Notes under the pieces: generated by a model | Told to the model about the DNA's origin: nothing | Database searches by the model: none | What the model saw: only the letters and a program-made list of their open reading frames with translations | Source: Polytrichum commune | Taxonomy: Eukaryota; Streptophyta; Polytrichopsida; Polytrichales; Polytrichaceae | Assembly (NCBI GenBank): GCA_950295325.1 | Contig: OX485805.1 | Location: 31,731,501 to 31,795,500, forward strand | Length of the DNA stretch: 64,000 bases | Direction of reading: 5' to 3' | Made by a program: the position numbers and the translations under genes | Part shown: piece after piece, positions 19,915-31,955 of the stretch | How the letters are laid out: every line of letters begins with the position of its first letter | Numbering within the stretch: position 1 is the stretch's first letter

Positions 19915-20590
19915 AGCAGCTTGTCACCTGTTGTCGATCTATCTATCAATGGTATAGATACTCACCCTCGCCAGTGGTCACATCTACCCATTACGTACAT
20001 ACTGGACAATGGAAGAGAGACGAAACGGAGAGAGATTGCGAGAGCGAAGAAACTCACTGATGCAGCCCATCACCTCGTGTCCAAGTATCTACTCCATCTC
20101 TAGATTCCCAAACGTCATGAGTAGTCACATCTACTCCCGTAGTAGATACTGGACAGTAGCGGGAGAGGAGAGCGAGACGAAGCGAGGTTGCGAGGGTGGT
20201 GAGAGAGAGAGGAGAGACACACACAAGCGTCCTGAAGCAGCTCATTCCCACTGTCCTGTTATCTACCAAATACGTAGATGTGTTACTTTCACAAAGGGGT
20301 ACAATCTATAGTTTTTCTAGATACTGGACACAGGTGGCGGAGAGTCAGACACAGGCAGCGGTCATCGTGAGGCAGCTCATCACCCGTGTCCTAATATTTA
20401 GGAATAGTGTAGATGTGCCACGTTCACCAGTGTTTCCATCTCCTTAGTTCCTAGATACTGGACAGAGATGGGAGAGCACCACTACTGTCCCCCGTATCTA
20501 GGACTCTGGTAGATGTATTTCACTTACGAATAGTGTTGTCTACTTAATACGTAGATACTGAACAGAAGTGATGAGCTGACCCCACACGTG
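19915..20590. repeat. Diverged tandem array upstream of BSK
   Basis: Four to five imperfect units. Each begins CAGCT(C/T)(A/G)TCACC..GTGTCC and ends in a TAGATACTGGACA block followed by a purine-rich GAGAG tail. Start motifs lie at about 19917, 20063, 20238 and 20372. ATACTG(G/A)ACA blocks lie at about 19999, 20146, 20321, 20455 and 20555. Spacing varies from 100 to 175 bp. The array covers the expected promoter/leader of BSK. Confidence 0.8.
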
Positions 20591-20764
20591 CTGCGTTCCA
20601 ACCTCCCTGTCTGGGCTGAGCAGGTCGGTAGGTAGGTCGGTCGGAAGGCGGGCTGTTGTTTGCGACCTCCCTCCGCTGCCCGCTGCCCGATCCAACCTTT
20701 TGCAGCGGCTTGTTAATAAAGAAGCTTTATTTGGGGCAGTAGGTACACCCCCACACAATTAACC
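20591..20764. other. GC-rich unique stretch beyond the BSK upstream array
   Basis: Contains GGTCGGTAGGTAGGTCGGTCGG and CGCTGCCCGCTGCCCG short repeats and then 'aataaagaagctttattt' (a palindromic AT stretch). It may be the distal promoter of BSK. No gene seen. Confidence 0.3.
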
Positions 20765-20767
20765 TAA

Positions 20768-21094
20768 GGGCCGCGTCAAACATGAGACTGAGGGCCCGTG
20801 ACCATTGCATTCTAAGATCTCTTATTGACCGGAAAGGCCGCCGAGACCGTCCAAGTTCACTTCACTCTACAAGGTGAAAGGCCTACGCGTCCAAAGAAAT
20901 TATCGTGAATGAGAGGTCTACATGGATTCTTACATGATAGACTATGAATAATGTTTCATGGTTCACCGGAATATTGAGAGGTAGGTCTGACACGAATTTC
21001 AGGAAACTATGTCAATGGTACAGCCTTTGGATGAGAGATTAAGGGCCTTCAAAATTACACGGTCGCGGCCCTTGGTACATGTGTGAAGTGGCCC
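20768..21094. mobile_element. PIF/Harbinger-like MITE, family F1, 327 bp, with TAA target duplication
   Basis: Left end GGGCCGCGTCAAACATGAGA and right end reading GGGCCACTTCACACATGTAC on the opposite strand. TAA flanks both sides (20765-20767, 21095-21097). G-rich ends with a 3-bp TAA/TTA duplication are typical of PIF/Harbinger (Tourist-like) elements. No coding capacity. Confidence 0.8.
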
Positions 21095-21097
21095 TAA

Positions 21098-21260
21098 GGG
21101 TGGGTTTACACTAGGGTCCAAGACCAAAGAAACTCAAAATTTGAGTGGCATTATTGGTCGAGAGCAAAATTTTGGGCCCGAGGAGTTTACACTAGGGTCC
21201 GATAGTTAACATATCTAGGAGGGATTTTGTGATCGTCCAGAGAGAAAGAGAATCCCCCAG
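21098..21260. repeat. Family F5 repeat end, directly abutting the F1 MITE
   Basis: Starts GGGTGGGTTTACACTAGGGT just after TAA and repeats 'gtttacactagggtccg' about 80 bp later. Related sequence at 34107 (GGGTGGGTTTGCATT), 43552-43680 and, in reverse, 44640-44693. Probably the end of another TAA/TTA-targeting element. Confidence 0.45.
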
Positions 21261-21559
21261 TTGACCTCTTATAACATTGACAATTGGACTCTAAATTTAA
21301 GCTTAGAGTGGCAATTTGAGTAATGCATGTAAATTGTTAGTCAAATGAGACTATTCCCAGTCCAATGCAATAGCCCAATTTTGTTTGTGGGTTGAAAATC
21401 CTCACACTAAAGCCACGCGTTTCATGCTCCCCAATTTTGGGCACATTTAACTCCACAAATTGCTTTGAATAGAACCGAAAATTGCCTCGTTGAGTCAACA
21501 ATCACAAATTGCACATACTATCATTTTAAGTTTCAAGATCAAAGTTGAGATGCAAAAAC

Positions 21560-21800
21560 TTATAGGAGGTCAAAGTCAATATTTTTTTATTCTATATAAG
21601 TGATCATGCAAGTCCTCTCAATTATACGTACTATTGAACCTATAATGATATCTATATTTGAGCACATTGTTGAAATACCATCGTGACCCATGTCTTGACT
21701 ATATTTGGTGTTTCCTCTCGACTATAAACCTTGCAATATTGGTCATTCAAACATAGACTCTCATGGTTAAACCTCCACGTATAGATTGATGATGCCCAAC
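21560..21800 (+). repeat. F4 repeat, partial
   Basis: Phrases 'gtcctctcaattatacgtac', 'tattgaacctataatgat', 'gagcacattg' and 'cattcaaacatagactctca' match the F4 consensus. Confidence 0.55.
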
Positions 21801-21809
21801 CAAAAGAGA

Positions 21810-22680
21810 CAAGGAAGAATAACTCCCAACTTCAAGGATTGACATGAATTGTTGGTGTTTGTTCATTAACAAAACAATTATTATCAAGTATAGCGAACGC
21901 TGTTGTTGTCCTATTTCCTCCTAAAAGCAAGCTCTAGGCTTGCACACGATGCCTAGTTTGTCGAGACCCACCGCCAAACCTCTACACATAGTTCTAAGTC
22001 CAACAAAAATAGGAGAAGTATAACTTCCATCTTTGAGGATCAACATGCATTATTGGTGTTTATTTGATGGATAGAATGATTAATCAAGTACCAAGAATAC
22101 CATCGTTCTTGGATGCATAGTGTGACGTATCTCCCTCCAATGGTAAGCCTTTGGGTTTCCAACATGCATATTTAGGTTGCCTAATCCACTCAAAATCCCC
22201 ATCAATAGTTGTGTAAATTTGTATGACCAGGTGGATCCACTACAAGAATAATTTTGGTTCCTTACCATTGGTTTTCTTTCACTAGATGGGTATGAAATCT
22301 ATGGATATGGATTGAATTTATTTATTTTTGGTTATTGTAGATCATAAAATAAGTAAGTGGAGAGAATCGTGATTCCTATAGTGATCAAACTCATGCCACT
22401 TTGGCGACACTAGACTAACATAAGCATGCACTTGCAGAAAAATTGCACCTTTCTCACCCAACCAAAAAAATAAGGCAAGGACTTCATGTCCTCCCATGCT
22501 CATTGACTTACATTACAAGTGTTTATTCATCATATAGGTTGCCTAAACAAGTATTGTGAATACCATGTTTATTTGAATGCATGATGTCCCATTTTCCTCT
22601 TAAAAGCAAGAATTTTTATTTGCACATGGTTAATTGGGTGCCTAGTTCCAAGAACAAATGTGTAGGCTACATGTTGTTAG
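21810..22680. repeat. Diverged repeats of a ~190-bp unit
   Basis: 'aaggattgacatgaattgtt' 'ggtgtttgttcattaac', 'gaggatcaacatgcattatt' 'ggtgtttatttgatgg' and a third partial copy near 22500 ('attacaagtgtttattcatc'), each followed by 'caagtannnngaatac...atgatgtccca/tttcctcctaaaagcaag'. No gene. Confidence 0.55.
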
Positions 22681-22699
22681 GCAAACACCCCTTAATTGG

Positions 22700-24660
22700 A
22701 TACCGTTCTTATTAAGACACCAATATTTGAGCGGTAAGGTAGTCAATCCATTCATGACCAACTAAAAAATTTAATGTATATGCAGTTGAAGGTATGATAA
22801 GAGAAAACATACCCCATGTAGAGAAATAGAAGAAGTAGCAATTGACCATTTTTTTTTTCAAAATGTTTTTTGTGATAACCATATTACTATGAATTTCTAA
22901 AAGCATATTCTCTTCAACCTATACTCATGATGTAGGCTACCTTTTTCCTTATCCTCGATTGGTTACAAAACCAAGAATGCTTGATTCCCGTAATCGATAA
23001 TTATGGCACCTAAATAAGCTTGTAATCTATACCTGGTTGTCAACTTAGCCACATCAATCATTTGGCTAATGTTGGATTTTGACCATGACATGTCAACACT
23101 CCTTAGAGATTGTTGTTGTGTTGCACGGAAATAGGTTGGCCTAAGCTGCAAAAATGGGGCGGTGGTTAGGAATGAGTCATCTACCTATATGGTTTGATGT
23201 GGCTCCAAGAAAAGACACCAAGAAGACATGTGTTGGAGAGATATTAGATTGCATGTTCAAAGTATGTTAGTCATTCTAAACTCGAAAGTTAACATCATTT
23301 CGGGGACAATTGTATGACCATTTAATGAGGACGAGAATTTCCACTTTGTTAATGAATAAGATGTTCACATGAGCTCCAAAAAATATGAGAAAAGTGGCTC
23401 CAACCTCAATTTGAAAATATGTTGAATGTTTTTTTGAATCCAATGGTGAACGAGCATGGCTCTGAGTAATGTGCAACTCATACGTGTCCTAATTTATATA
23501 GCGTGATGTTAGAGAACGACTCTAGAGTAGATGATGCTAAATTTGTCACTTTAAGCATTGAGCATATATAATAGTATTGCATTTTGAGAAATCTATTGTT
23601 GCAATTGACATAAATTCCAATGCAACCAAATATGTCTTATTTGAATTCAACAAGTGAAAGTTATTAGGGTCCAAAGATTTATTGATAGATGATCCAAAAC
23701 CTACATAGGAGCTTAATGTTAAGGTGGTGAACATTCTCATAATCAATATGTAAGGTAGCCAACCCAATCCTGATGTGTTAAGCAATCTAACAATTCACAA
23801 TTTAGGTATGATTAAAGAAAACATTTTCCATATAGAAAATTCAAAATAAGAAGCTTTTTCTTTTTCTTTTTCTTTATTGCAATAGCCAAATTATTATGAA
23901 TTTTCTAAGTGGATATTCTTATGTAAATTAGGCTACCCTCTTTCCAATCACAAATCAAAGAACACTTGATTCCCATATTCAATAATTGTGGCACCTAAAC
24001 ATGCTTGCAATCTAAACATAGTTATCAACTTTCCCATAACATTTGGCTAAGTTGGATTTCGACCACGACATGTCTGAAATGATCCAAGATTGATATAATG
24101 CTACATAGAAATAGGTTGGCCTGAGCTACAAAATTGGGGTGGTGGTCTGGAATGGGTTGACCACCTTACTTATTTGGGCAAATTTTCCAACGTATTGGTT
24201 TTGGCACTATCTCCCTTAGGGTAGATGTAAATAATTTGATTATTTGTCTTAATCAAACATCTACATTTGAGTGGTATGTGGTATGGTGTGGTTCCAAGAA
24301 CGAATAATTTTTAAAACATGTGTTTTCTTGGCGTTGACATGATTGGCCTTCTGACCTTAACATTTTATTATCAAAAAAATGTTTGAAAGAAATTAGAATG
24401 AATGCTCAAGATATAATTACCACTTTAGGTTCAATAATCACCATAATCAAGACACACCTCTACGACCATTTTATGAGCACAAGAATCTTCATTTTGATAA
24501 AGAATACGATATTCATATGAGCTCCAAACACTACGAGAAAAGTGGCAAATAACCATCTCATGCTTGTCGCATCTTTTTATATCCTAGGAGGGGGAAGTGG
24601 GCTAGGAGAAGTGGGCTACTCCCGCGGGGAAGGGGGGGGGGGTAGCCATTTAAGACTAAT
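22700..24660. repeat. ~1-kb direct duplication including reverse-oriented F4 copies
   Basis: Unit 1 about 22725-23430, unit 2 about 23735-24550. Matching landmarks: 'ggtaaggtagtcaatccatt' / 'tgtaaggtagccaacccaat'; 'gtaggctacctttttcc' / 'ttaggctaccctctttcc'; 'gaaataggttggcctaagct' / 'gaaataggttggcctgagct'; then reverse F4 ('gagctccaaaaaatatgag' / 'gagctccaaacactacgag'). Offset 990-1090 bp, so indels accumulated. Unit 2 extends to the F4 head with a G-run at 24632-24642. Confidence 0.75.
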
Positions 24661-27600
24661 CTATTTAATCCAAAACTTCAAAGGTCATTGTGCTTTGAGC
24701 TTGAGTTGTTTTCCCACATTGAGCTCGCCCATCAAAGGATGGCTTTCAATGTTGTTTTCACATGGTTTGTCTCATTGGATAGATAATGATATCGCTCTCT
24801 CTACTCTTTATGCTTTGTATGACAACACCCAATGAGTACCTAATAGGATGTGGGACATGATGCTAGTGATGACAATTATGGGTCATCAAAATCCACGTGA
24901 GCCGGATCCAACCCAACAATTCAAACGATTTTTTTGGATGCAAACTTAGTAGATACCTTGAGTAATTGTACCGGTCAAAAATATGGTGATGGGTAGGTTT
25001 GACACGAATTAATTCAAAAGTTGAGCAAAGTGCCATGTGTTACTAGTCTATTAGTTAAACCATCTATAAAAAAAATCGTGTGTCACCTCATAAAACTACC
25101 ATGTTGGTACCAAAGTGCTGAACATGTTTATCATCTATGGTAAGCAGGTACAACACAAATCATTTCAAATTTTTATTTTATTTTTATAAATGTTGATTTT
25201 TATCAATTGAAATCTCTACAAATATTCATGATGTATCATCTCATAAAACTAGCCTTTGACATCAAATTGTTGAATGTGCTAACCACCTATGACATGCATT
25301 GGGTCATAATAACTTGAAGTGGGTACAAGACCAAAGAAACTTCGAAACTCAACAATCTTATTGGTTAAATTCAACACAAAAATTGACCCAAACAATTTAC
25401 ATTAGGGTCCACATCTAGAGTATGAAAGCACGGTGGTAGACATTTGATAACCAAACGGCACTTAGGCTTTCTTGTCCAATCATGATGCCATTAAGCTAGA
25501 AGTGCTCAAGTGTATGCCAACACTTCTACTTTGCATTCTAGGGTGCAGTTTTGAAATGTACATTGAGGTCCACAACAAGCATCCTTAAAAGTAGAAGTGC
25601 TTGCAATGGACACTTTAAGCACACGAGACCCTTAACATGTTCACAAACATTTACAATAACTTTCCTATCAAAAAAATAAAACATTAAAACATTAAAAACT
25701 ATATAGGGTATAAATATATACAAGGTAACTGCAATTGAGTTCATGAAATTCCAATATCATGATTTGAATTTGAGGCCAAAGGTTTATTTGTGATCTAAAA
25801 TGGTTACAAATTTGCCTATCGCCCAAAAACAAAGATACAAAGAAAGAACACTATATTCGGTAATTGGAGATTTTTTCATGATTTTGAGACTACTTAAGGA
25901 CATGGTTTTCAAATAAAAAACAAGAAAAAAACACATATATATTCAATGTAACTTATTATATTGATTTGCGTGGACAACACTAACCAAATTGGCACAAATA
26001 CATGTCATCACAATGAGAAATCGGACCTGATATTAAACCATTTGCATTTATTTTGAGATTCTCCAAAGTCTCCGATTAACGAATATAGTGATAGATACAA
26101 AGAAATGTTGAGCGTTGAGTTTTTTGTCTCTCTCAACCGTTAAGTTGCATGCTTTATCATAAGTATAACAACATTAGTATTAATTTTGAAGCACACAATT
26201 CTCCACATTTTGAGATTCAAAATAGGTGTCAATTTTAGATCAACTAGAATTTCGGGCTCTACTATCAAGTCAATGTAATTTGACCCATTGCAGCACATCC
26301 ACACCAATGATCATAGATGGTTCGGACACTTTAAACATCTGATTGTTTATAACACCTACCAAGGGGGAGGACAAATTTGGGAAAGGGAGGACGAAAACAT
26401 CAATTACTATTGTTGAACATGTACAATATTATCTTATGCTAAAATGAGCCCTAATTCATTTAGTGATCTTAAATTGGGATGAACCAACAATCAACCTATA
26501 GGGGCAAATTTGTAATTAATATCCCCCATGTGGTAAGTGTTAGTAGTGTCAAACCAACTTTAGACACGTTGGATGGAAGGATCAAGGATGGATACATTAT
26601 GCTCTTCTTCATACTTTTTTTTTTTGGGGGGGGGGGTGGCCTTGCCCAGCTACCCAACGGCCACTCGGTTTGACTAGTTAAGCTACAAATGTATCATGTA
26701 CGGGATGGACCACCGGTGTCTCCCTAAATTGCTCTTATTACACATGTTTTGAGGAGTTGGGGGAGGAGACTTGTGGAGACTTATAGGCATTCTCTCACTT
26801 AGCTTAGCTTAGATTTTCTTCATCAACCAAGAAGAACTTTGGCATGCTTTAACTCTTGACACTTTGGCCTTTCAAGGTGGGACCACTTAAGGTAGGAAAA
26901 ACGCCTATTGTGAACACTTTGAGCACTATGGTCCTTTACCTAACCCGTACATATTATCCAATATTTTACTTGGATTGACAATTATGTTGTAAGCGTAATG
27001 ATATTAAGATCACATGAATCGAAGCATATCTAAGTTTTATAAAATTGTTCAAAGTCACAAATCTCAGTTGACACATCATGGTCCTCCCAAAGTGGATCAT
27101 GTTGATTGTTGACATTTCGTCTCTCTCAACCAATGAGTGTGTTTTTAGTCCTTCGAATAATATTATTGGTGTTCATGTCGAAGTATATAGTTGCCTACTT
27201 TGAGGGAAAAGTAGGTGTTAGAATTGGGGTCAATAATGAAAAAGGGCACTTCTACCTTATATGCGTTTACAAGACACTCAATCTCGTCAATTTTGATGGA
27301 ACAAATGGTATTTCATTAGGGTTGAGCCTTGATTTTCTTGCCATGGATTTTAAGAGGTTGGATTGGTTATGAGGATAAGAGCATGATGAACATTTGAAAC
27401 ATTACAATATATGCATCTATGAATCATTTTAAGTAATTGAGATGTCTCCGATCATTAGAATGGTTTCATTCATGTTGGGTCTTGTTAGCAATTGGAAGGG
27501 AATTCCCACGCATCTTGGCGTGGATTGTTTGGAGTTACCACATGAACGAGCTAAGAATTTTCAAAGTGTTTCATATGGGTGTATTCCAAGATTGACCCTA

Positions 27601-29411
27601 GACTCTCATATATTTTCATGTTATGATAGTGTACATCTTTGTGATCATATTTGAGTTGATCAAAATGCAATGTTTACATTTGGATCAAGGGTGCTTTTGG
27701 GTATTTTCTACCATATCAAGGTTTGCAATCAACTTTCACACGATATTTTGTGGAGGTGGTCACGATCTCAATATTTTGAAATACGACTTTGATTATGTTA
27801 ACATGTCCGATACATGAATCACAACCATTTTTTGCCTTGGTGGTAGGTAGAGGTGTCATCACATGATTGAATTGAACTTGAGCAAGGAGGTCCCTCATAA
27901 CCATCTTGTCCCCCCCCCCCCCCCGCCATCACCATGACCATTTATCTCCATGATCAAATGGTTCAAAAGGGAGGGCAGACAATTGTTTATGTCTAGTAAT
28001 CTTCCTTCATAACATTACTCTATGCTAGGGTGTTGCACCATGGCACCAAGAATTTGGGAGCATCATGTCCCATTTATGCTCATTCATCATTGCGAAATGA
28101 ATAATATTCAACATGAATGATGGTGAATTTTGCAAGAGCAATCCGGTAGTTGGAATTATGTCACCAAATAGTAACTCAAAATTCAATCTATTTTATGTTC
28201 CATCCTACCATGTGGGGGTTTGGCACCAGCTTAGTAGGTCACAATAGCTATGAGACAACTAGGCCGAGAATCTCCCCCTATGGATGTTGGGCCAAATACT
28301 CAACATAATGGAATCCCTCCCCCTTTAGAAAGGGAGTTCATCCCCTAGGTTGTGAAATGCTATGTTTGGTCTTCCGGGACCTCAAGGGTTACCTATTTCG
28401 TAGTTATTAGGTTTTTTTTAAATAAAATAAGATTGAAAATCAAAAACATATTATCTCATTGACGTGATCTAGGTTATCATATACAAAATGCACATGTACT
28501 TCATTCTTGTACAAAACCATGTATTCACTTGTATGTACTTCACATACTTGGATTGCATTTAACTACATATTTGAGGTTCTTTTAATGAAATATAATAGGA
28601 ATTGAAAGAGATGACTTTGGTGGTGGCACCATTGTGGATCGTATTGTTGCTTTACCAAAAATCGGTCTACTTACATGTATAATCGTGAAACGATGTCACA
28701 TAAACTACAAGGCCCTTGTCTAATAATGTGTCCTTCCAAGGTGAACACTTTGAATGGTTGTGTAGGTGAGCCAACCCATCTTTGGACTACTTTGGCCTTC
28801 AACCTTATGTTCAAACCACCCTTGTGCAAGCAAAATATGACGTGTGAACCATTGAACATATGAAATGAAATTGAATGTGCAAAAATATCAAGCAAGATAC
28901 AAAATGGTTGGAGAGAGAGAGAGACTTGCAACTTCTTCCTTGCAATCTAGATCAAACATTTGTCCTTCAAGCACAAGCTAACTACACATGCACACCGAAT
29001 ATGGATGAGAAGGTGATGAATTAACAAAATTCAAAATTGGTACACAATTGATCCGAGTGCTAAAAACGGACATGGAAGCCATTTTATTGTTTGTTAGCTT
29101 GATGTTTGTTAGAATTGACCCAAGTATGAACTTCATTAGGGCTTCACACAACAATCATTGCATGCGATAGCTCTACAATGCAACCAAGCATGATAAGAAG
29201 AGAGCACCCATATTACCTTCGATTCCAAAGCTCTTTATCCGGTCTTTCTTAGTTTCTACCCAAATCGACTTGTTTCTTTCCTCGTATAAACCTAGATATG
29301 AGACAAAACCCATAACAAAAAGAGGGAAGAGTCGCGAAAGAGTGACATGATCTACTTGGAATACAAGATATACCGTACATGATACATAGTGCAAACATGT
29401 ATATGTAGGCT
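24661..29411. other. Gene-free stretch
   Basis: AT-rich, apart from the dispersed repeat at 26870. Contains an 11-T/11-G junction run at 26615-26636, a 15-C run at 27910-27924 and a short (GA)n at about 28911-28922. No coding region recognised. Confidence 0.45.
26870..27265 (+). repeat. Dispersed repeat, copy 1 of a pair
   Basis: Collinear with 58170-58525: 'aacactttgagcactatggt', 'agatcacatgaatcgaagca', 'cccaaagtggatcatgttga', 'caaccaatgagtgtgttttt', 'gaagtatatagttgcc', 'gggcacttctacctt'. A further fragment of the same family lies at 26100-26260. No coding sequence recognised. Confidence 0.65.
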
Positions 29412-29552
29412 AGGGATTCACGGTCTCTACATAAACTCATCCATTGTGAAGGTTAAAACATAGCGAAGTATTTAGACGTGGAAAGAATGGTTTTTGCCCC
29501 TTCATCTATGATGGATGAGTTTACATAGATGCATGACTCCCAAGATGTATAC
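29412..29552. mobile_element. MITE family F2, copy B, internally deleted
   Basis: About 140 bp: 'ggattcacggtctctacata' plus 'aactcatcc' on the left, and 'ggatgagtttacatagatgc' on the right. TIRs kept, most of the interior lost. Confidence 0.7.
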
Positions 29553-29779
29553 GTAACTTGTATACAAAATGTTTGGAAAACAATCCAACATATGCAAAGT
29601 TTCCCATTGACCCATATATATATTTACCACAACAATGCTCAACAACCTATAAGCTCAAAACAAAACCATGAATTGTGGCTACCACATGCTTACTTATTGA
29701 ATGTATATTTGACACCTATAATAGTTCTTGCTTGAGGTTCGATTTCATAAATTAGAGCCTCTTTCATGAGGGGTTGTGA

Positions 29780-30508
29780 CCATAGATCCGCAGTGTAGGA
29801 CATGTAGGACAATATATGAGTTAAGCTTTACATTAGACCTTCGAGACCTAAGGGACCAAAGAAATTTCATTGAATGTGAAAACTACACAACATCCTACAT
29901 AGCAACAAGTGGATAATATCTAATGATCTATTGGGTATCGTGTCAAGGCCATCAACAAGGGTGGTCTAACAAAAAACTAGAGGTTGTGGCAGTCAATTAA
30001 ATTGCCATTAGCTCCTAGATATATCATATTGCCAAGATGGGGATCCAAACTTCAACCTATGTTGTAGTCGCTCAACATAGCCTCTCGACTTTCACTTACA
30101 CTAAGCTTGAGAGCCCGTCAATTCCAAAATTGAATTTCTAATTGCCATTAGCTCCTAGATATATCATGTTGCCAAGACGGGGACCCAAACTTTGAACATA
30201 TGTTGCAGTCCCTCAACATAGCCTCTCGACTTTCACTTTACACTAAGCTTGAGAGCCCGTCGATTTCAAGATTGAATTTCAAATTGCCATTAGCTCCTAG
30301 ATACATCATATTGCCAAGGCGGGGACCCGAACTTGAACATATGTTGCAGTCCCTCAACATAGCCCCTCGACTTTCACTTTACACCAAGCTTGAGAGCCCG
30401 TCAATTCCAAGTTGAATTTCTAGTTCCCATGCTACGGCCTTGGGATGATTTAGAGAAGGCCCTTAGATCTTCGTGGTCACGGCTCTTGGTCTATGTGTAG
30501 AGCAGCCC
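29780..30508. mobile_element. F1-related element carrying a triplicated internal segment
   Basis: Interior phrases 'agacctaagggaccaaagaa', 'taatgatctattgggtat' and right end 'cacggctcttggtctatgtgtagagcagccc' match the element at 36213. Its expansion comes from the 3 x 141-bp array described separately. The left terminus is not clear. Confidence 0.5.
30001..30425. repeat. Three tandem copies of a ~141-bp unit
   Basis: Each unit starts ATTGCCATTAGCTCCTAGAT (30001, 30142, 30283) and includes 'catattgccaagncgggga', 'ccctcaacatagcctctcga' and 'aagcttgagagcccgtcaat'. The same unit occurs once in the related element at 36.4-36.57 kb, so it was amplified here. Confidence 0.9.
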
Positions 30509-30800
30509 TAAGTAATTAGCTTACAACACAATTAAGTCATGGCGTCCTCTTAATGTGCATTTGAAGCAATCGACCCATCCCTAAAGGAGCGGGAATCTAC
30601 AAGTGGTGCGGATTTCAGCACTTTTCTGACAATCTTGAGAATGAGAGAGAAGCATGTTTACAGGTCCTGACAATTTAAGGGGACGGAGTGGGTCACCCAC
30701 TTATTCTTGAAGCCTGCTTAATTAACCAACTAATTATATATTAATCATAAAACAAAATTTAAAAATACATTGCATGCAATTTGAAGTTAAACCCTCCTAA

Positions 30801-31297
30801 GGGCCACTTCACACACGAGCCAAGAGCCGTGATCATGAAATTGTGAAAGCCCAAAAGAAAGTGCTCAAAGACCATCCAAACACACCTCCGAAATCATGTA
30901 GTGTGGTCACGGACCCTCAAGTGTAGTGTGAAGCCATATGTGATTAGGCCCTCAATCAAATGCTATTTCAATGAATTTCTATTCATGCGGGTCTTCACAC
31001 GTGATAGAATAGAATAAACCAACGGTTGTGAGCGTTTGTAGTGCCATGGTCTCCCGGTTTTGTGTTAGGTCTACCTCCAAGAGGTGGTTTTTGAAAATAA
31101 TCCAAGTGACCATGAAACATGATTCATTCAATGCCATGTAGGAAACCATGTAGACTTTACATCTACCTTGCATTCACATACTCCATTGGTCCATGAAGCA
31201 CAATGTGAAGCAAACTTGGACCAGTTACGCCTTTTCCACCAATGAGAGTGCTTGAAGTGTATTGGTCACGGGCTCTTAGCCTCATGTGTGAAGTGGC
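30801..31297. mobile_element. MITE family F1, ~497 bp copy
   Basis: Begins GGGCCACTTCACACACGAGC, ends reading GGCCACTTCACACATGAGGC on the other strand. The interior ('caagtgaccatgaaac', 'atgtagactttac') matches copies at 37570 and 41471. Its right end is fused back-to-back with the left end of the next F1 element (GTGTGAAGTGGCCACTTCAC). Confidence 0.8.
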
Positions 31298-31630
31298 CAC
31301 TTCACACACAAGCCAAGGGATGTGACAATGTAATTGTGAGGGTCCTTGATTCTCATTCAAAGGTTGTACCACTCACATGGTTTGTCAGAATTTGCATGAG
31401 TCATGCCTCTTAGAGATAGGCTCGACGCAATTTCCAGCATGCCATGAAACATTATTTATAGTTTGCCATGTAGGAAGCCATGTAGACTTTTCACCCATGA
31501 TACTTTCTCTGGGCCCTTAGGCATTCACCTTCTAGTGTGAAGTGAACTTGGACGGTCTTGGCCTTTTTAACCAAAGAGAGATCTTAGAATGCAATGGTCG
31601 TAGGCATTCACCTTCTAGTATGAAGTGGCC
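31294..31630. mobile_element. MITE family F1, shorter copy with internal duplication
   Basis: Left end GGCCACTTCACACACAAGCC, right end ..TATGAAGTGGCC. Inside, the phrase 'aggcattcaccttctagtnt' plus 'gaagtg' occurs twice (about 31520 and 31605), so the right terminus has been duplicated. Confidence 0.65.
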
Positions 31631-31693
31631 AGAAGTGCATGAGAGGCCATATCCATTCCTCCACATACACACAAAAATGATAAAAATTGGAGG

Positions 31694-31705
<12 letters not shown>

Positions 31706-31744
<39 letters not shown>
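31706..31744. repeat. (GA)n microsatellite at the edge of an F6 MITE
   Basis: About 19 GA units preceded by (TA)n at 31694-31706. It directly abuts the F6 terminus at 31745. Confidence 0.9.
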
Positions 31745-31745
<1 letters not shown>

Positions 31746-31955
31746 ATATGAGCGTACTTCTCATTCATCCAAGTTAAAAACCTTGAAATAGTATAAATCC
31801 AAAGGTTACTTTTGTAAGTCGATTTGACACCGGAATTAGTTTTAAAGACCCCGAATTAGTCTAGTCCAAGTCTATTGAAATGAACCGATCACAAACCTAT
31901 AGGGGGTCAAATTTTTATGTTGGATGAATGAGAGGTATGCTCATATGCGGTAATT
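31745..31955. mobile_element. MITE family F6, copy A
   Basis: Left 'catatgagcgtacttctcat' 'tcatccaa', right 'ttggatgaatgagaggtatg' 'ctcatatg'. Interior 'gatttgacaccggaattagt' and 'accccgaattagtctagt'. A (GA)n run adjoins the left end and 'ccctctctctcg' the right, so GA repeats are part of the termini. Confidence 0.8.
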
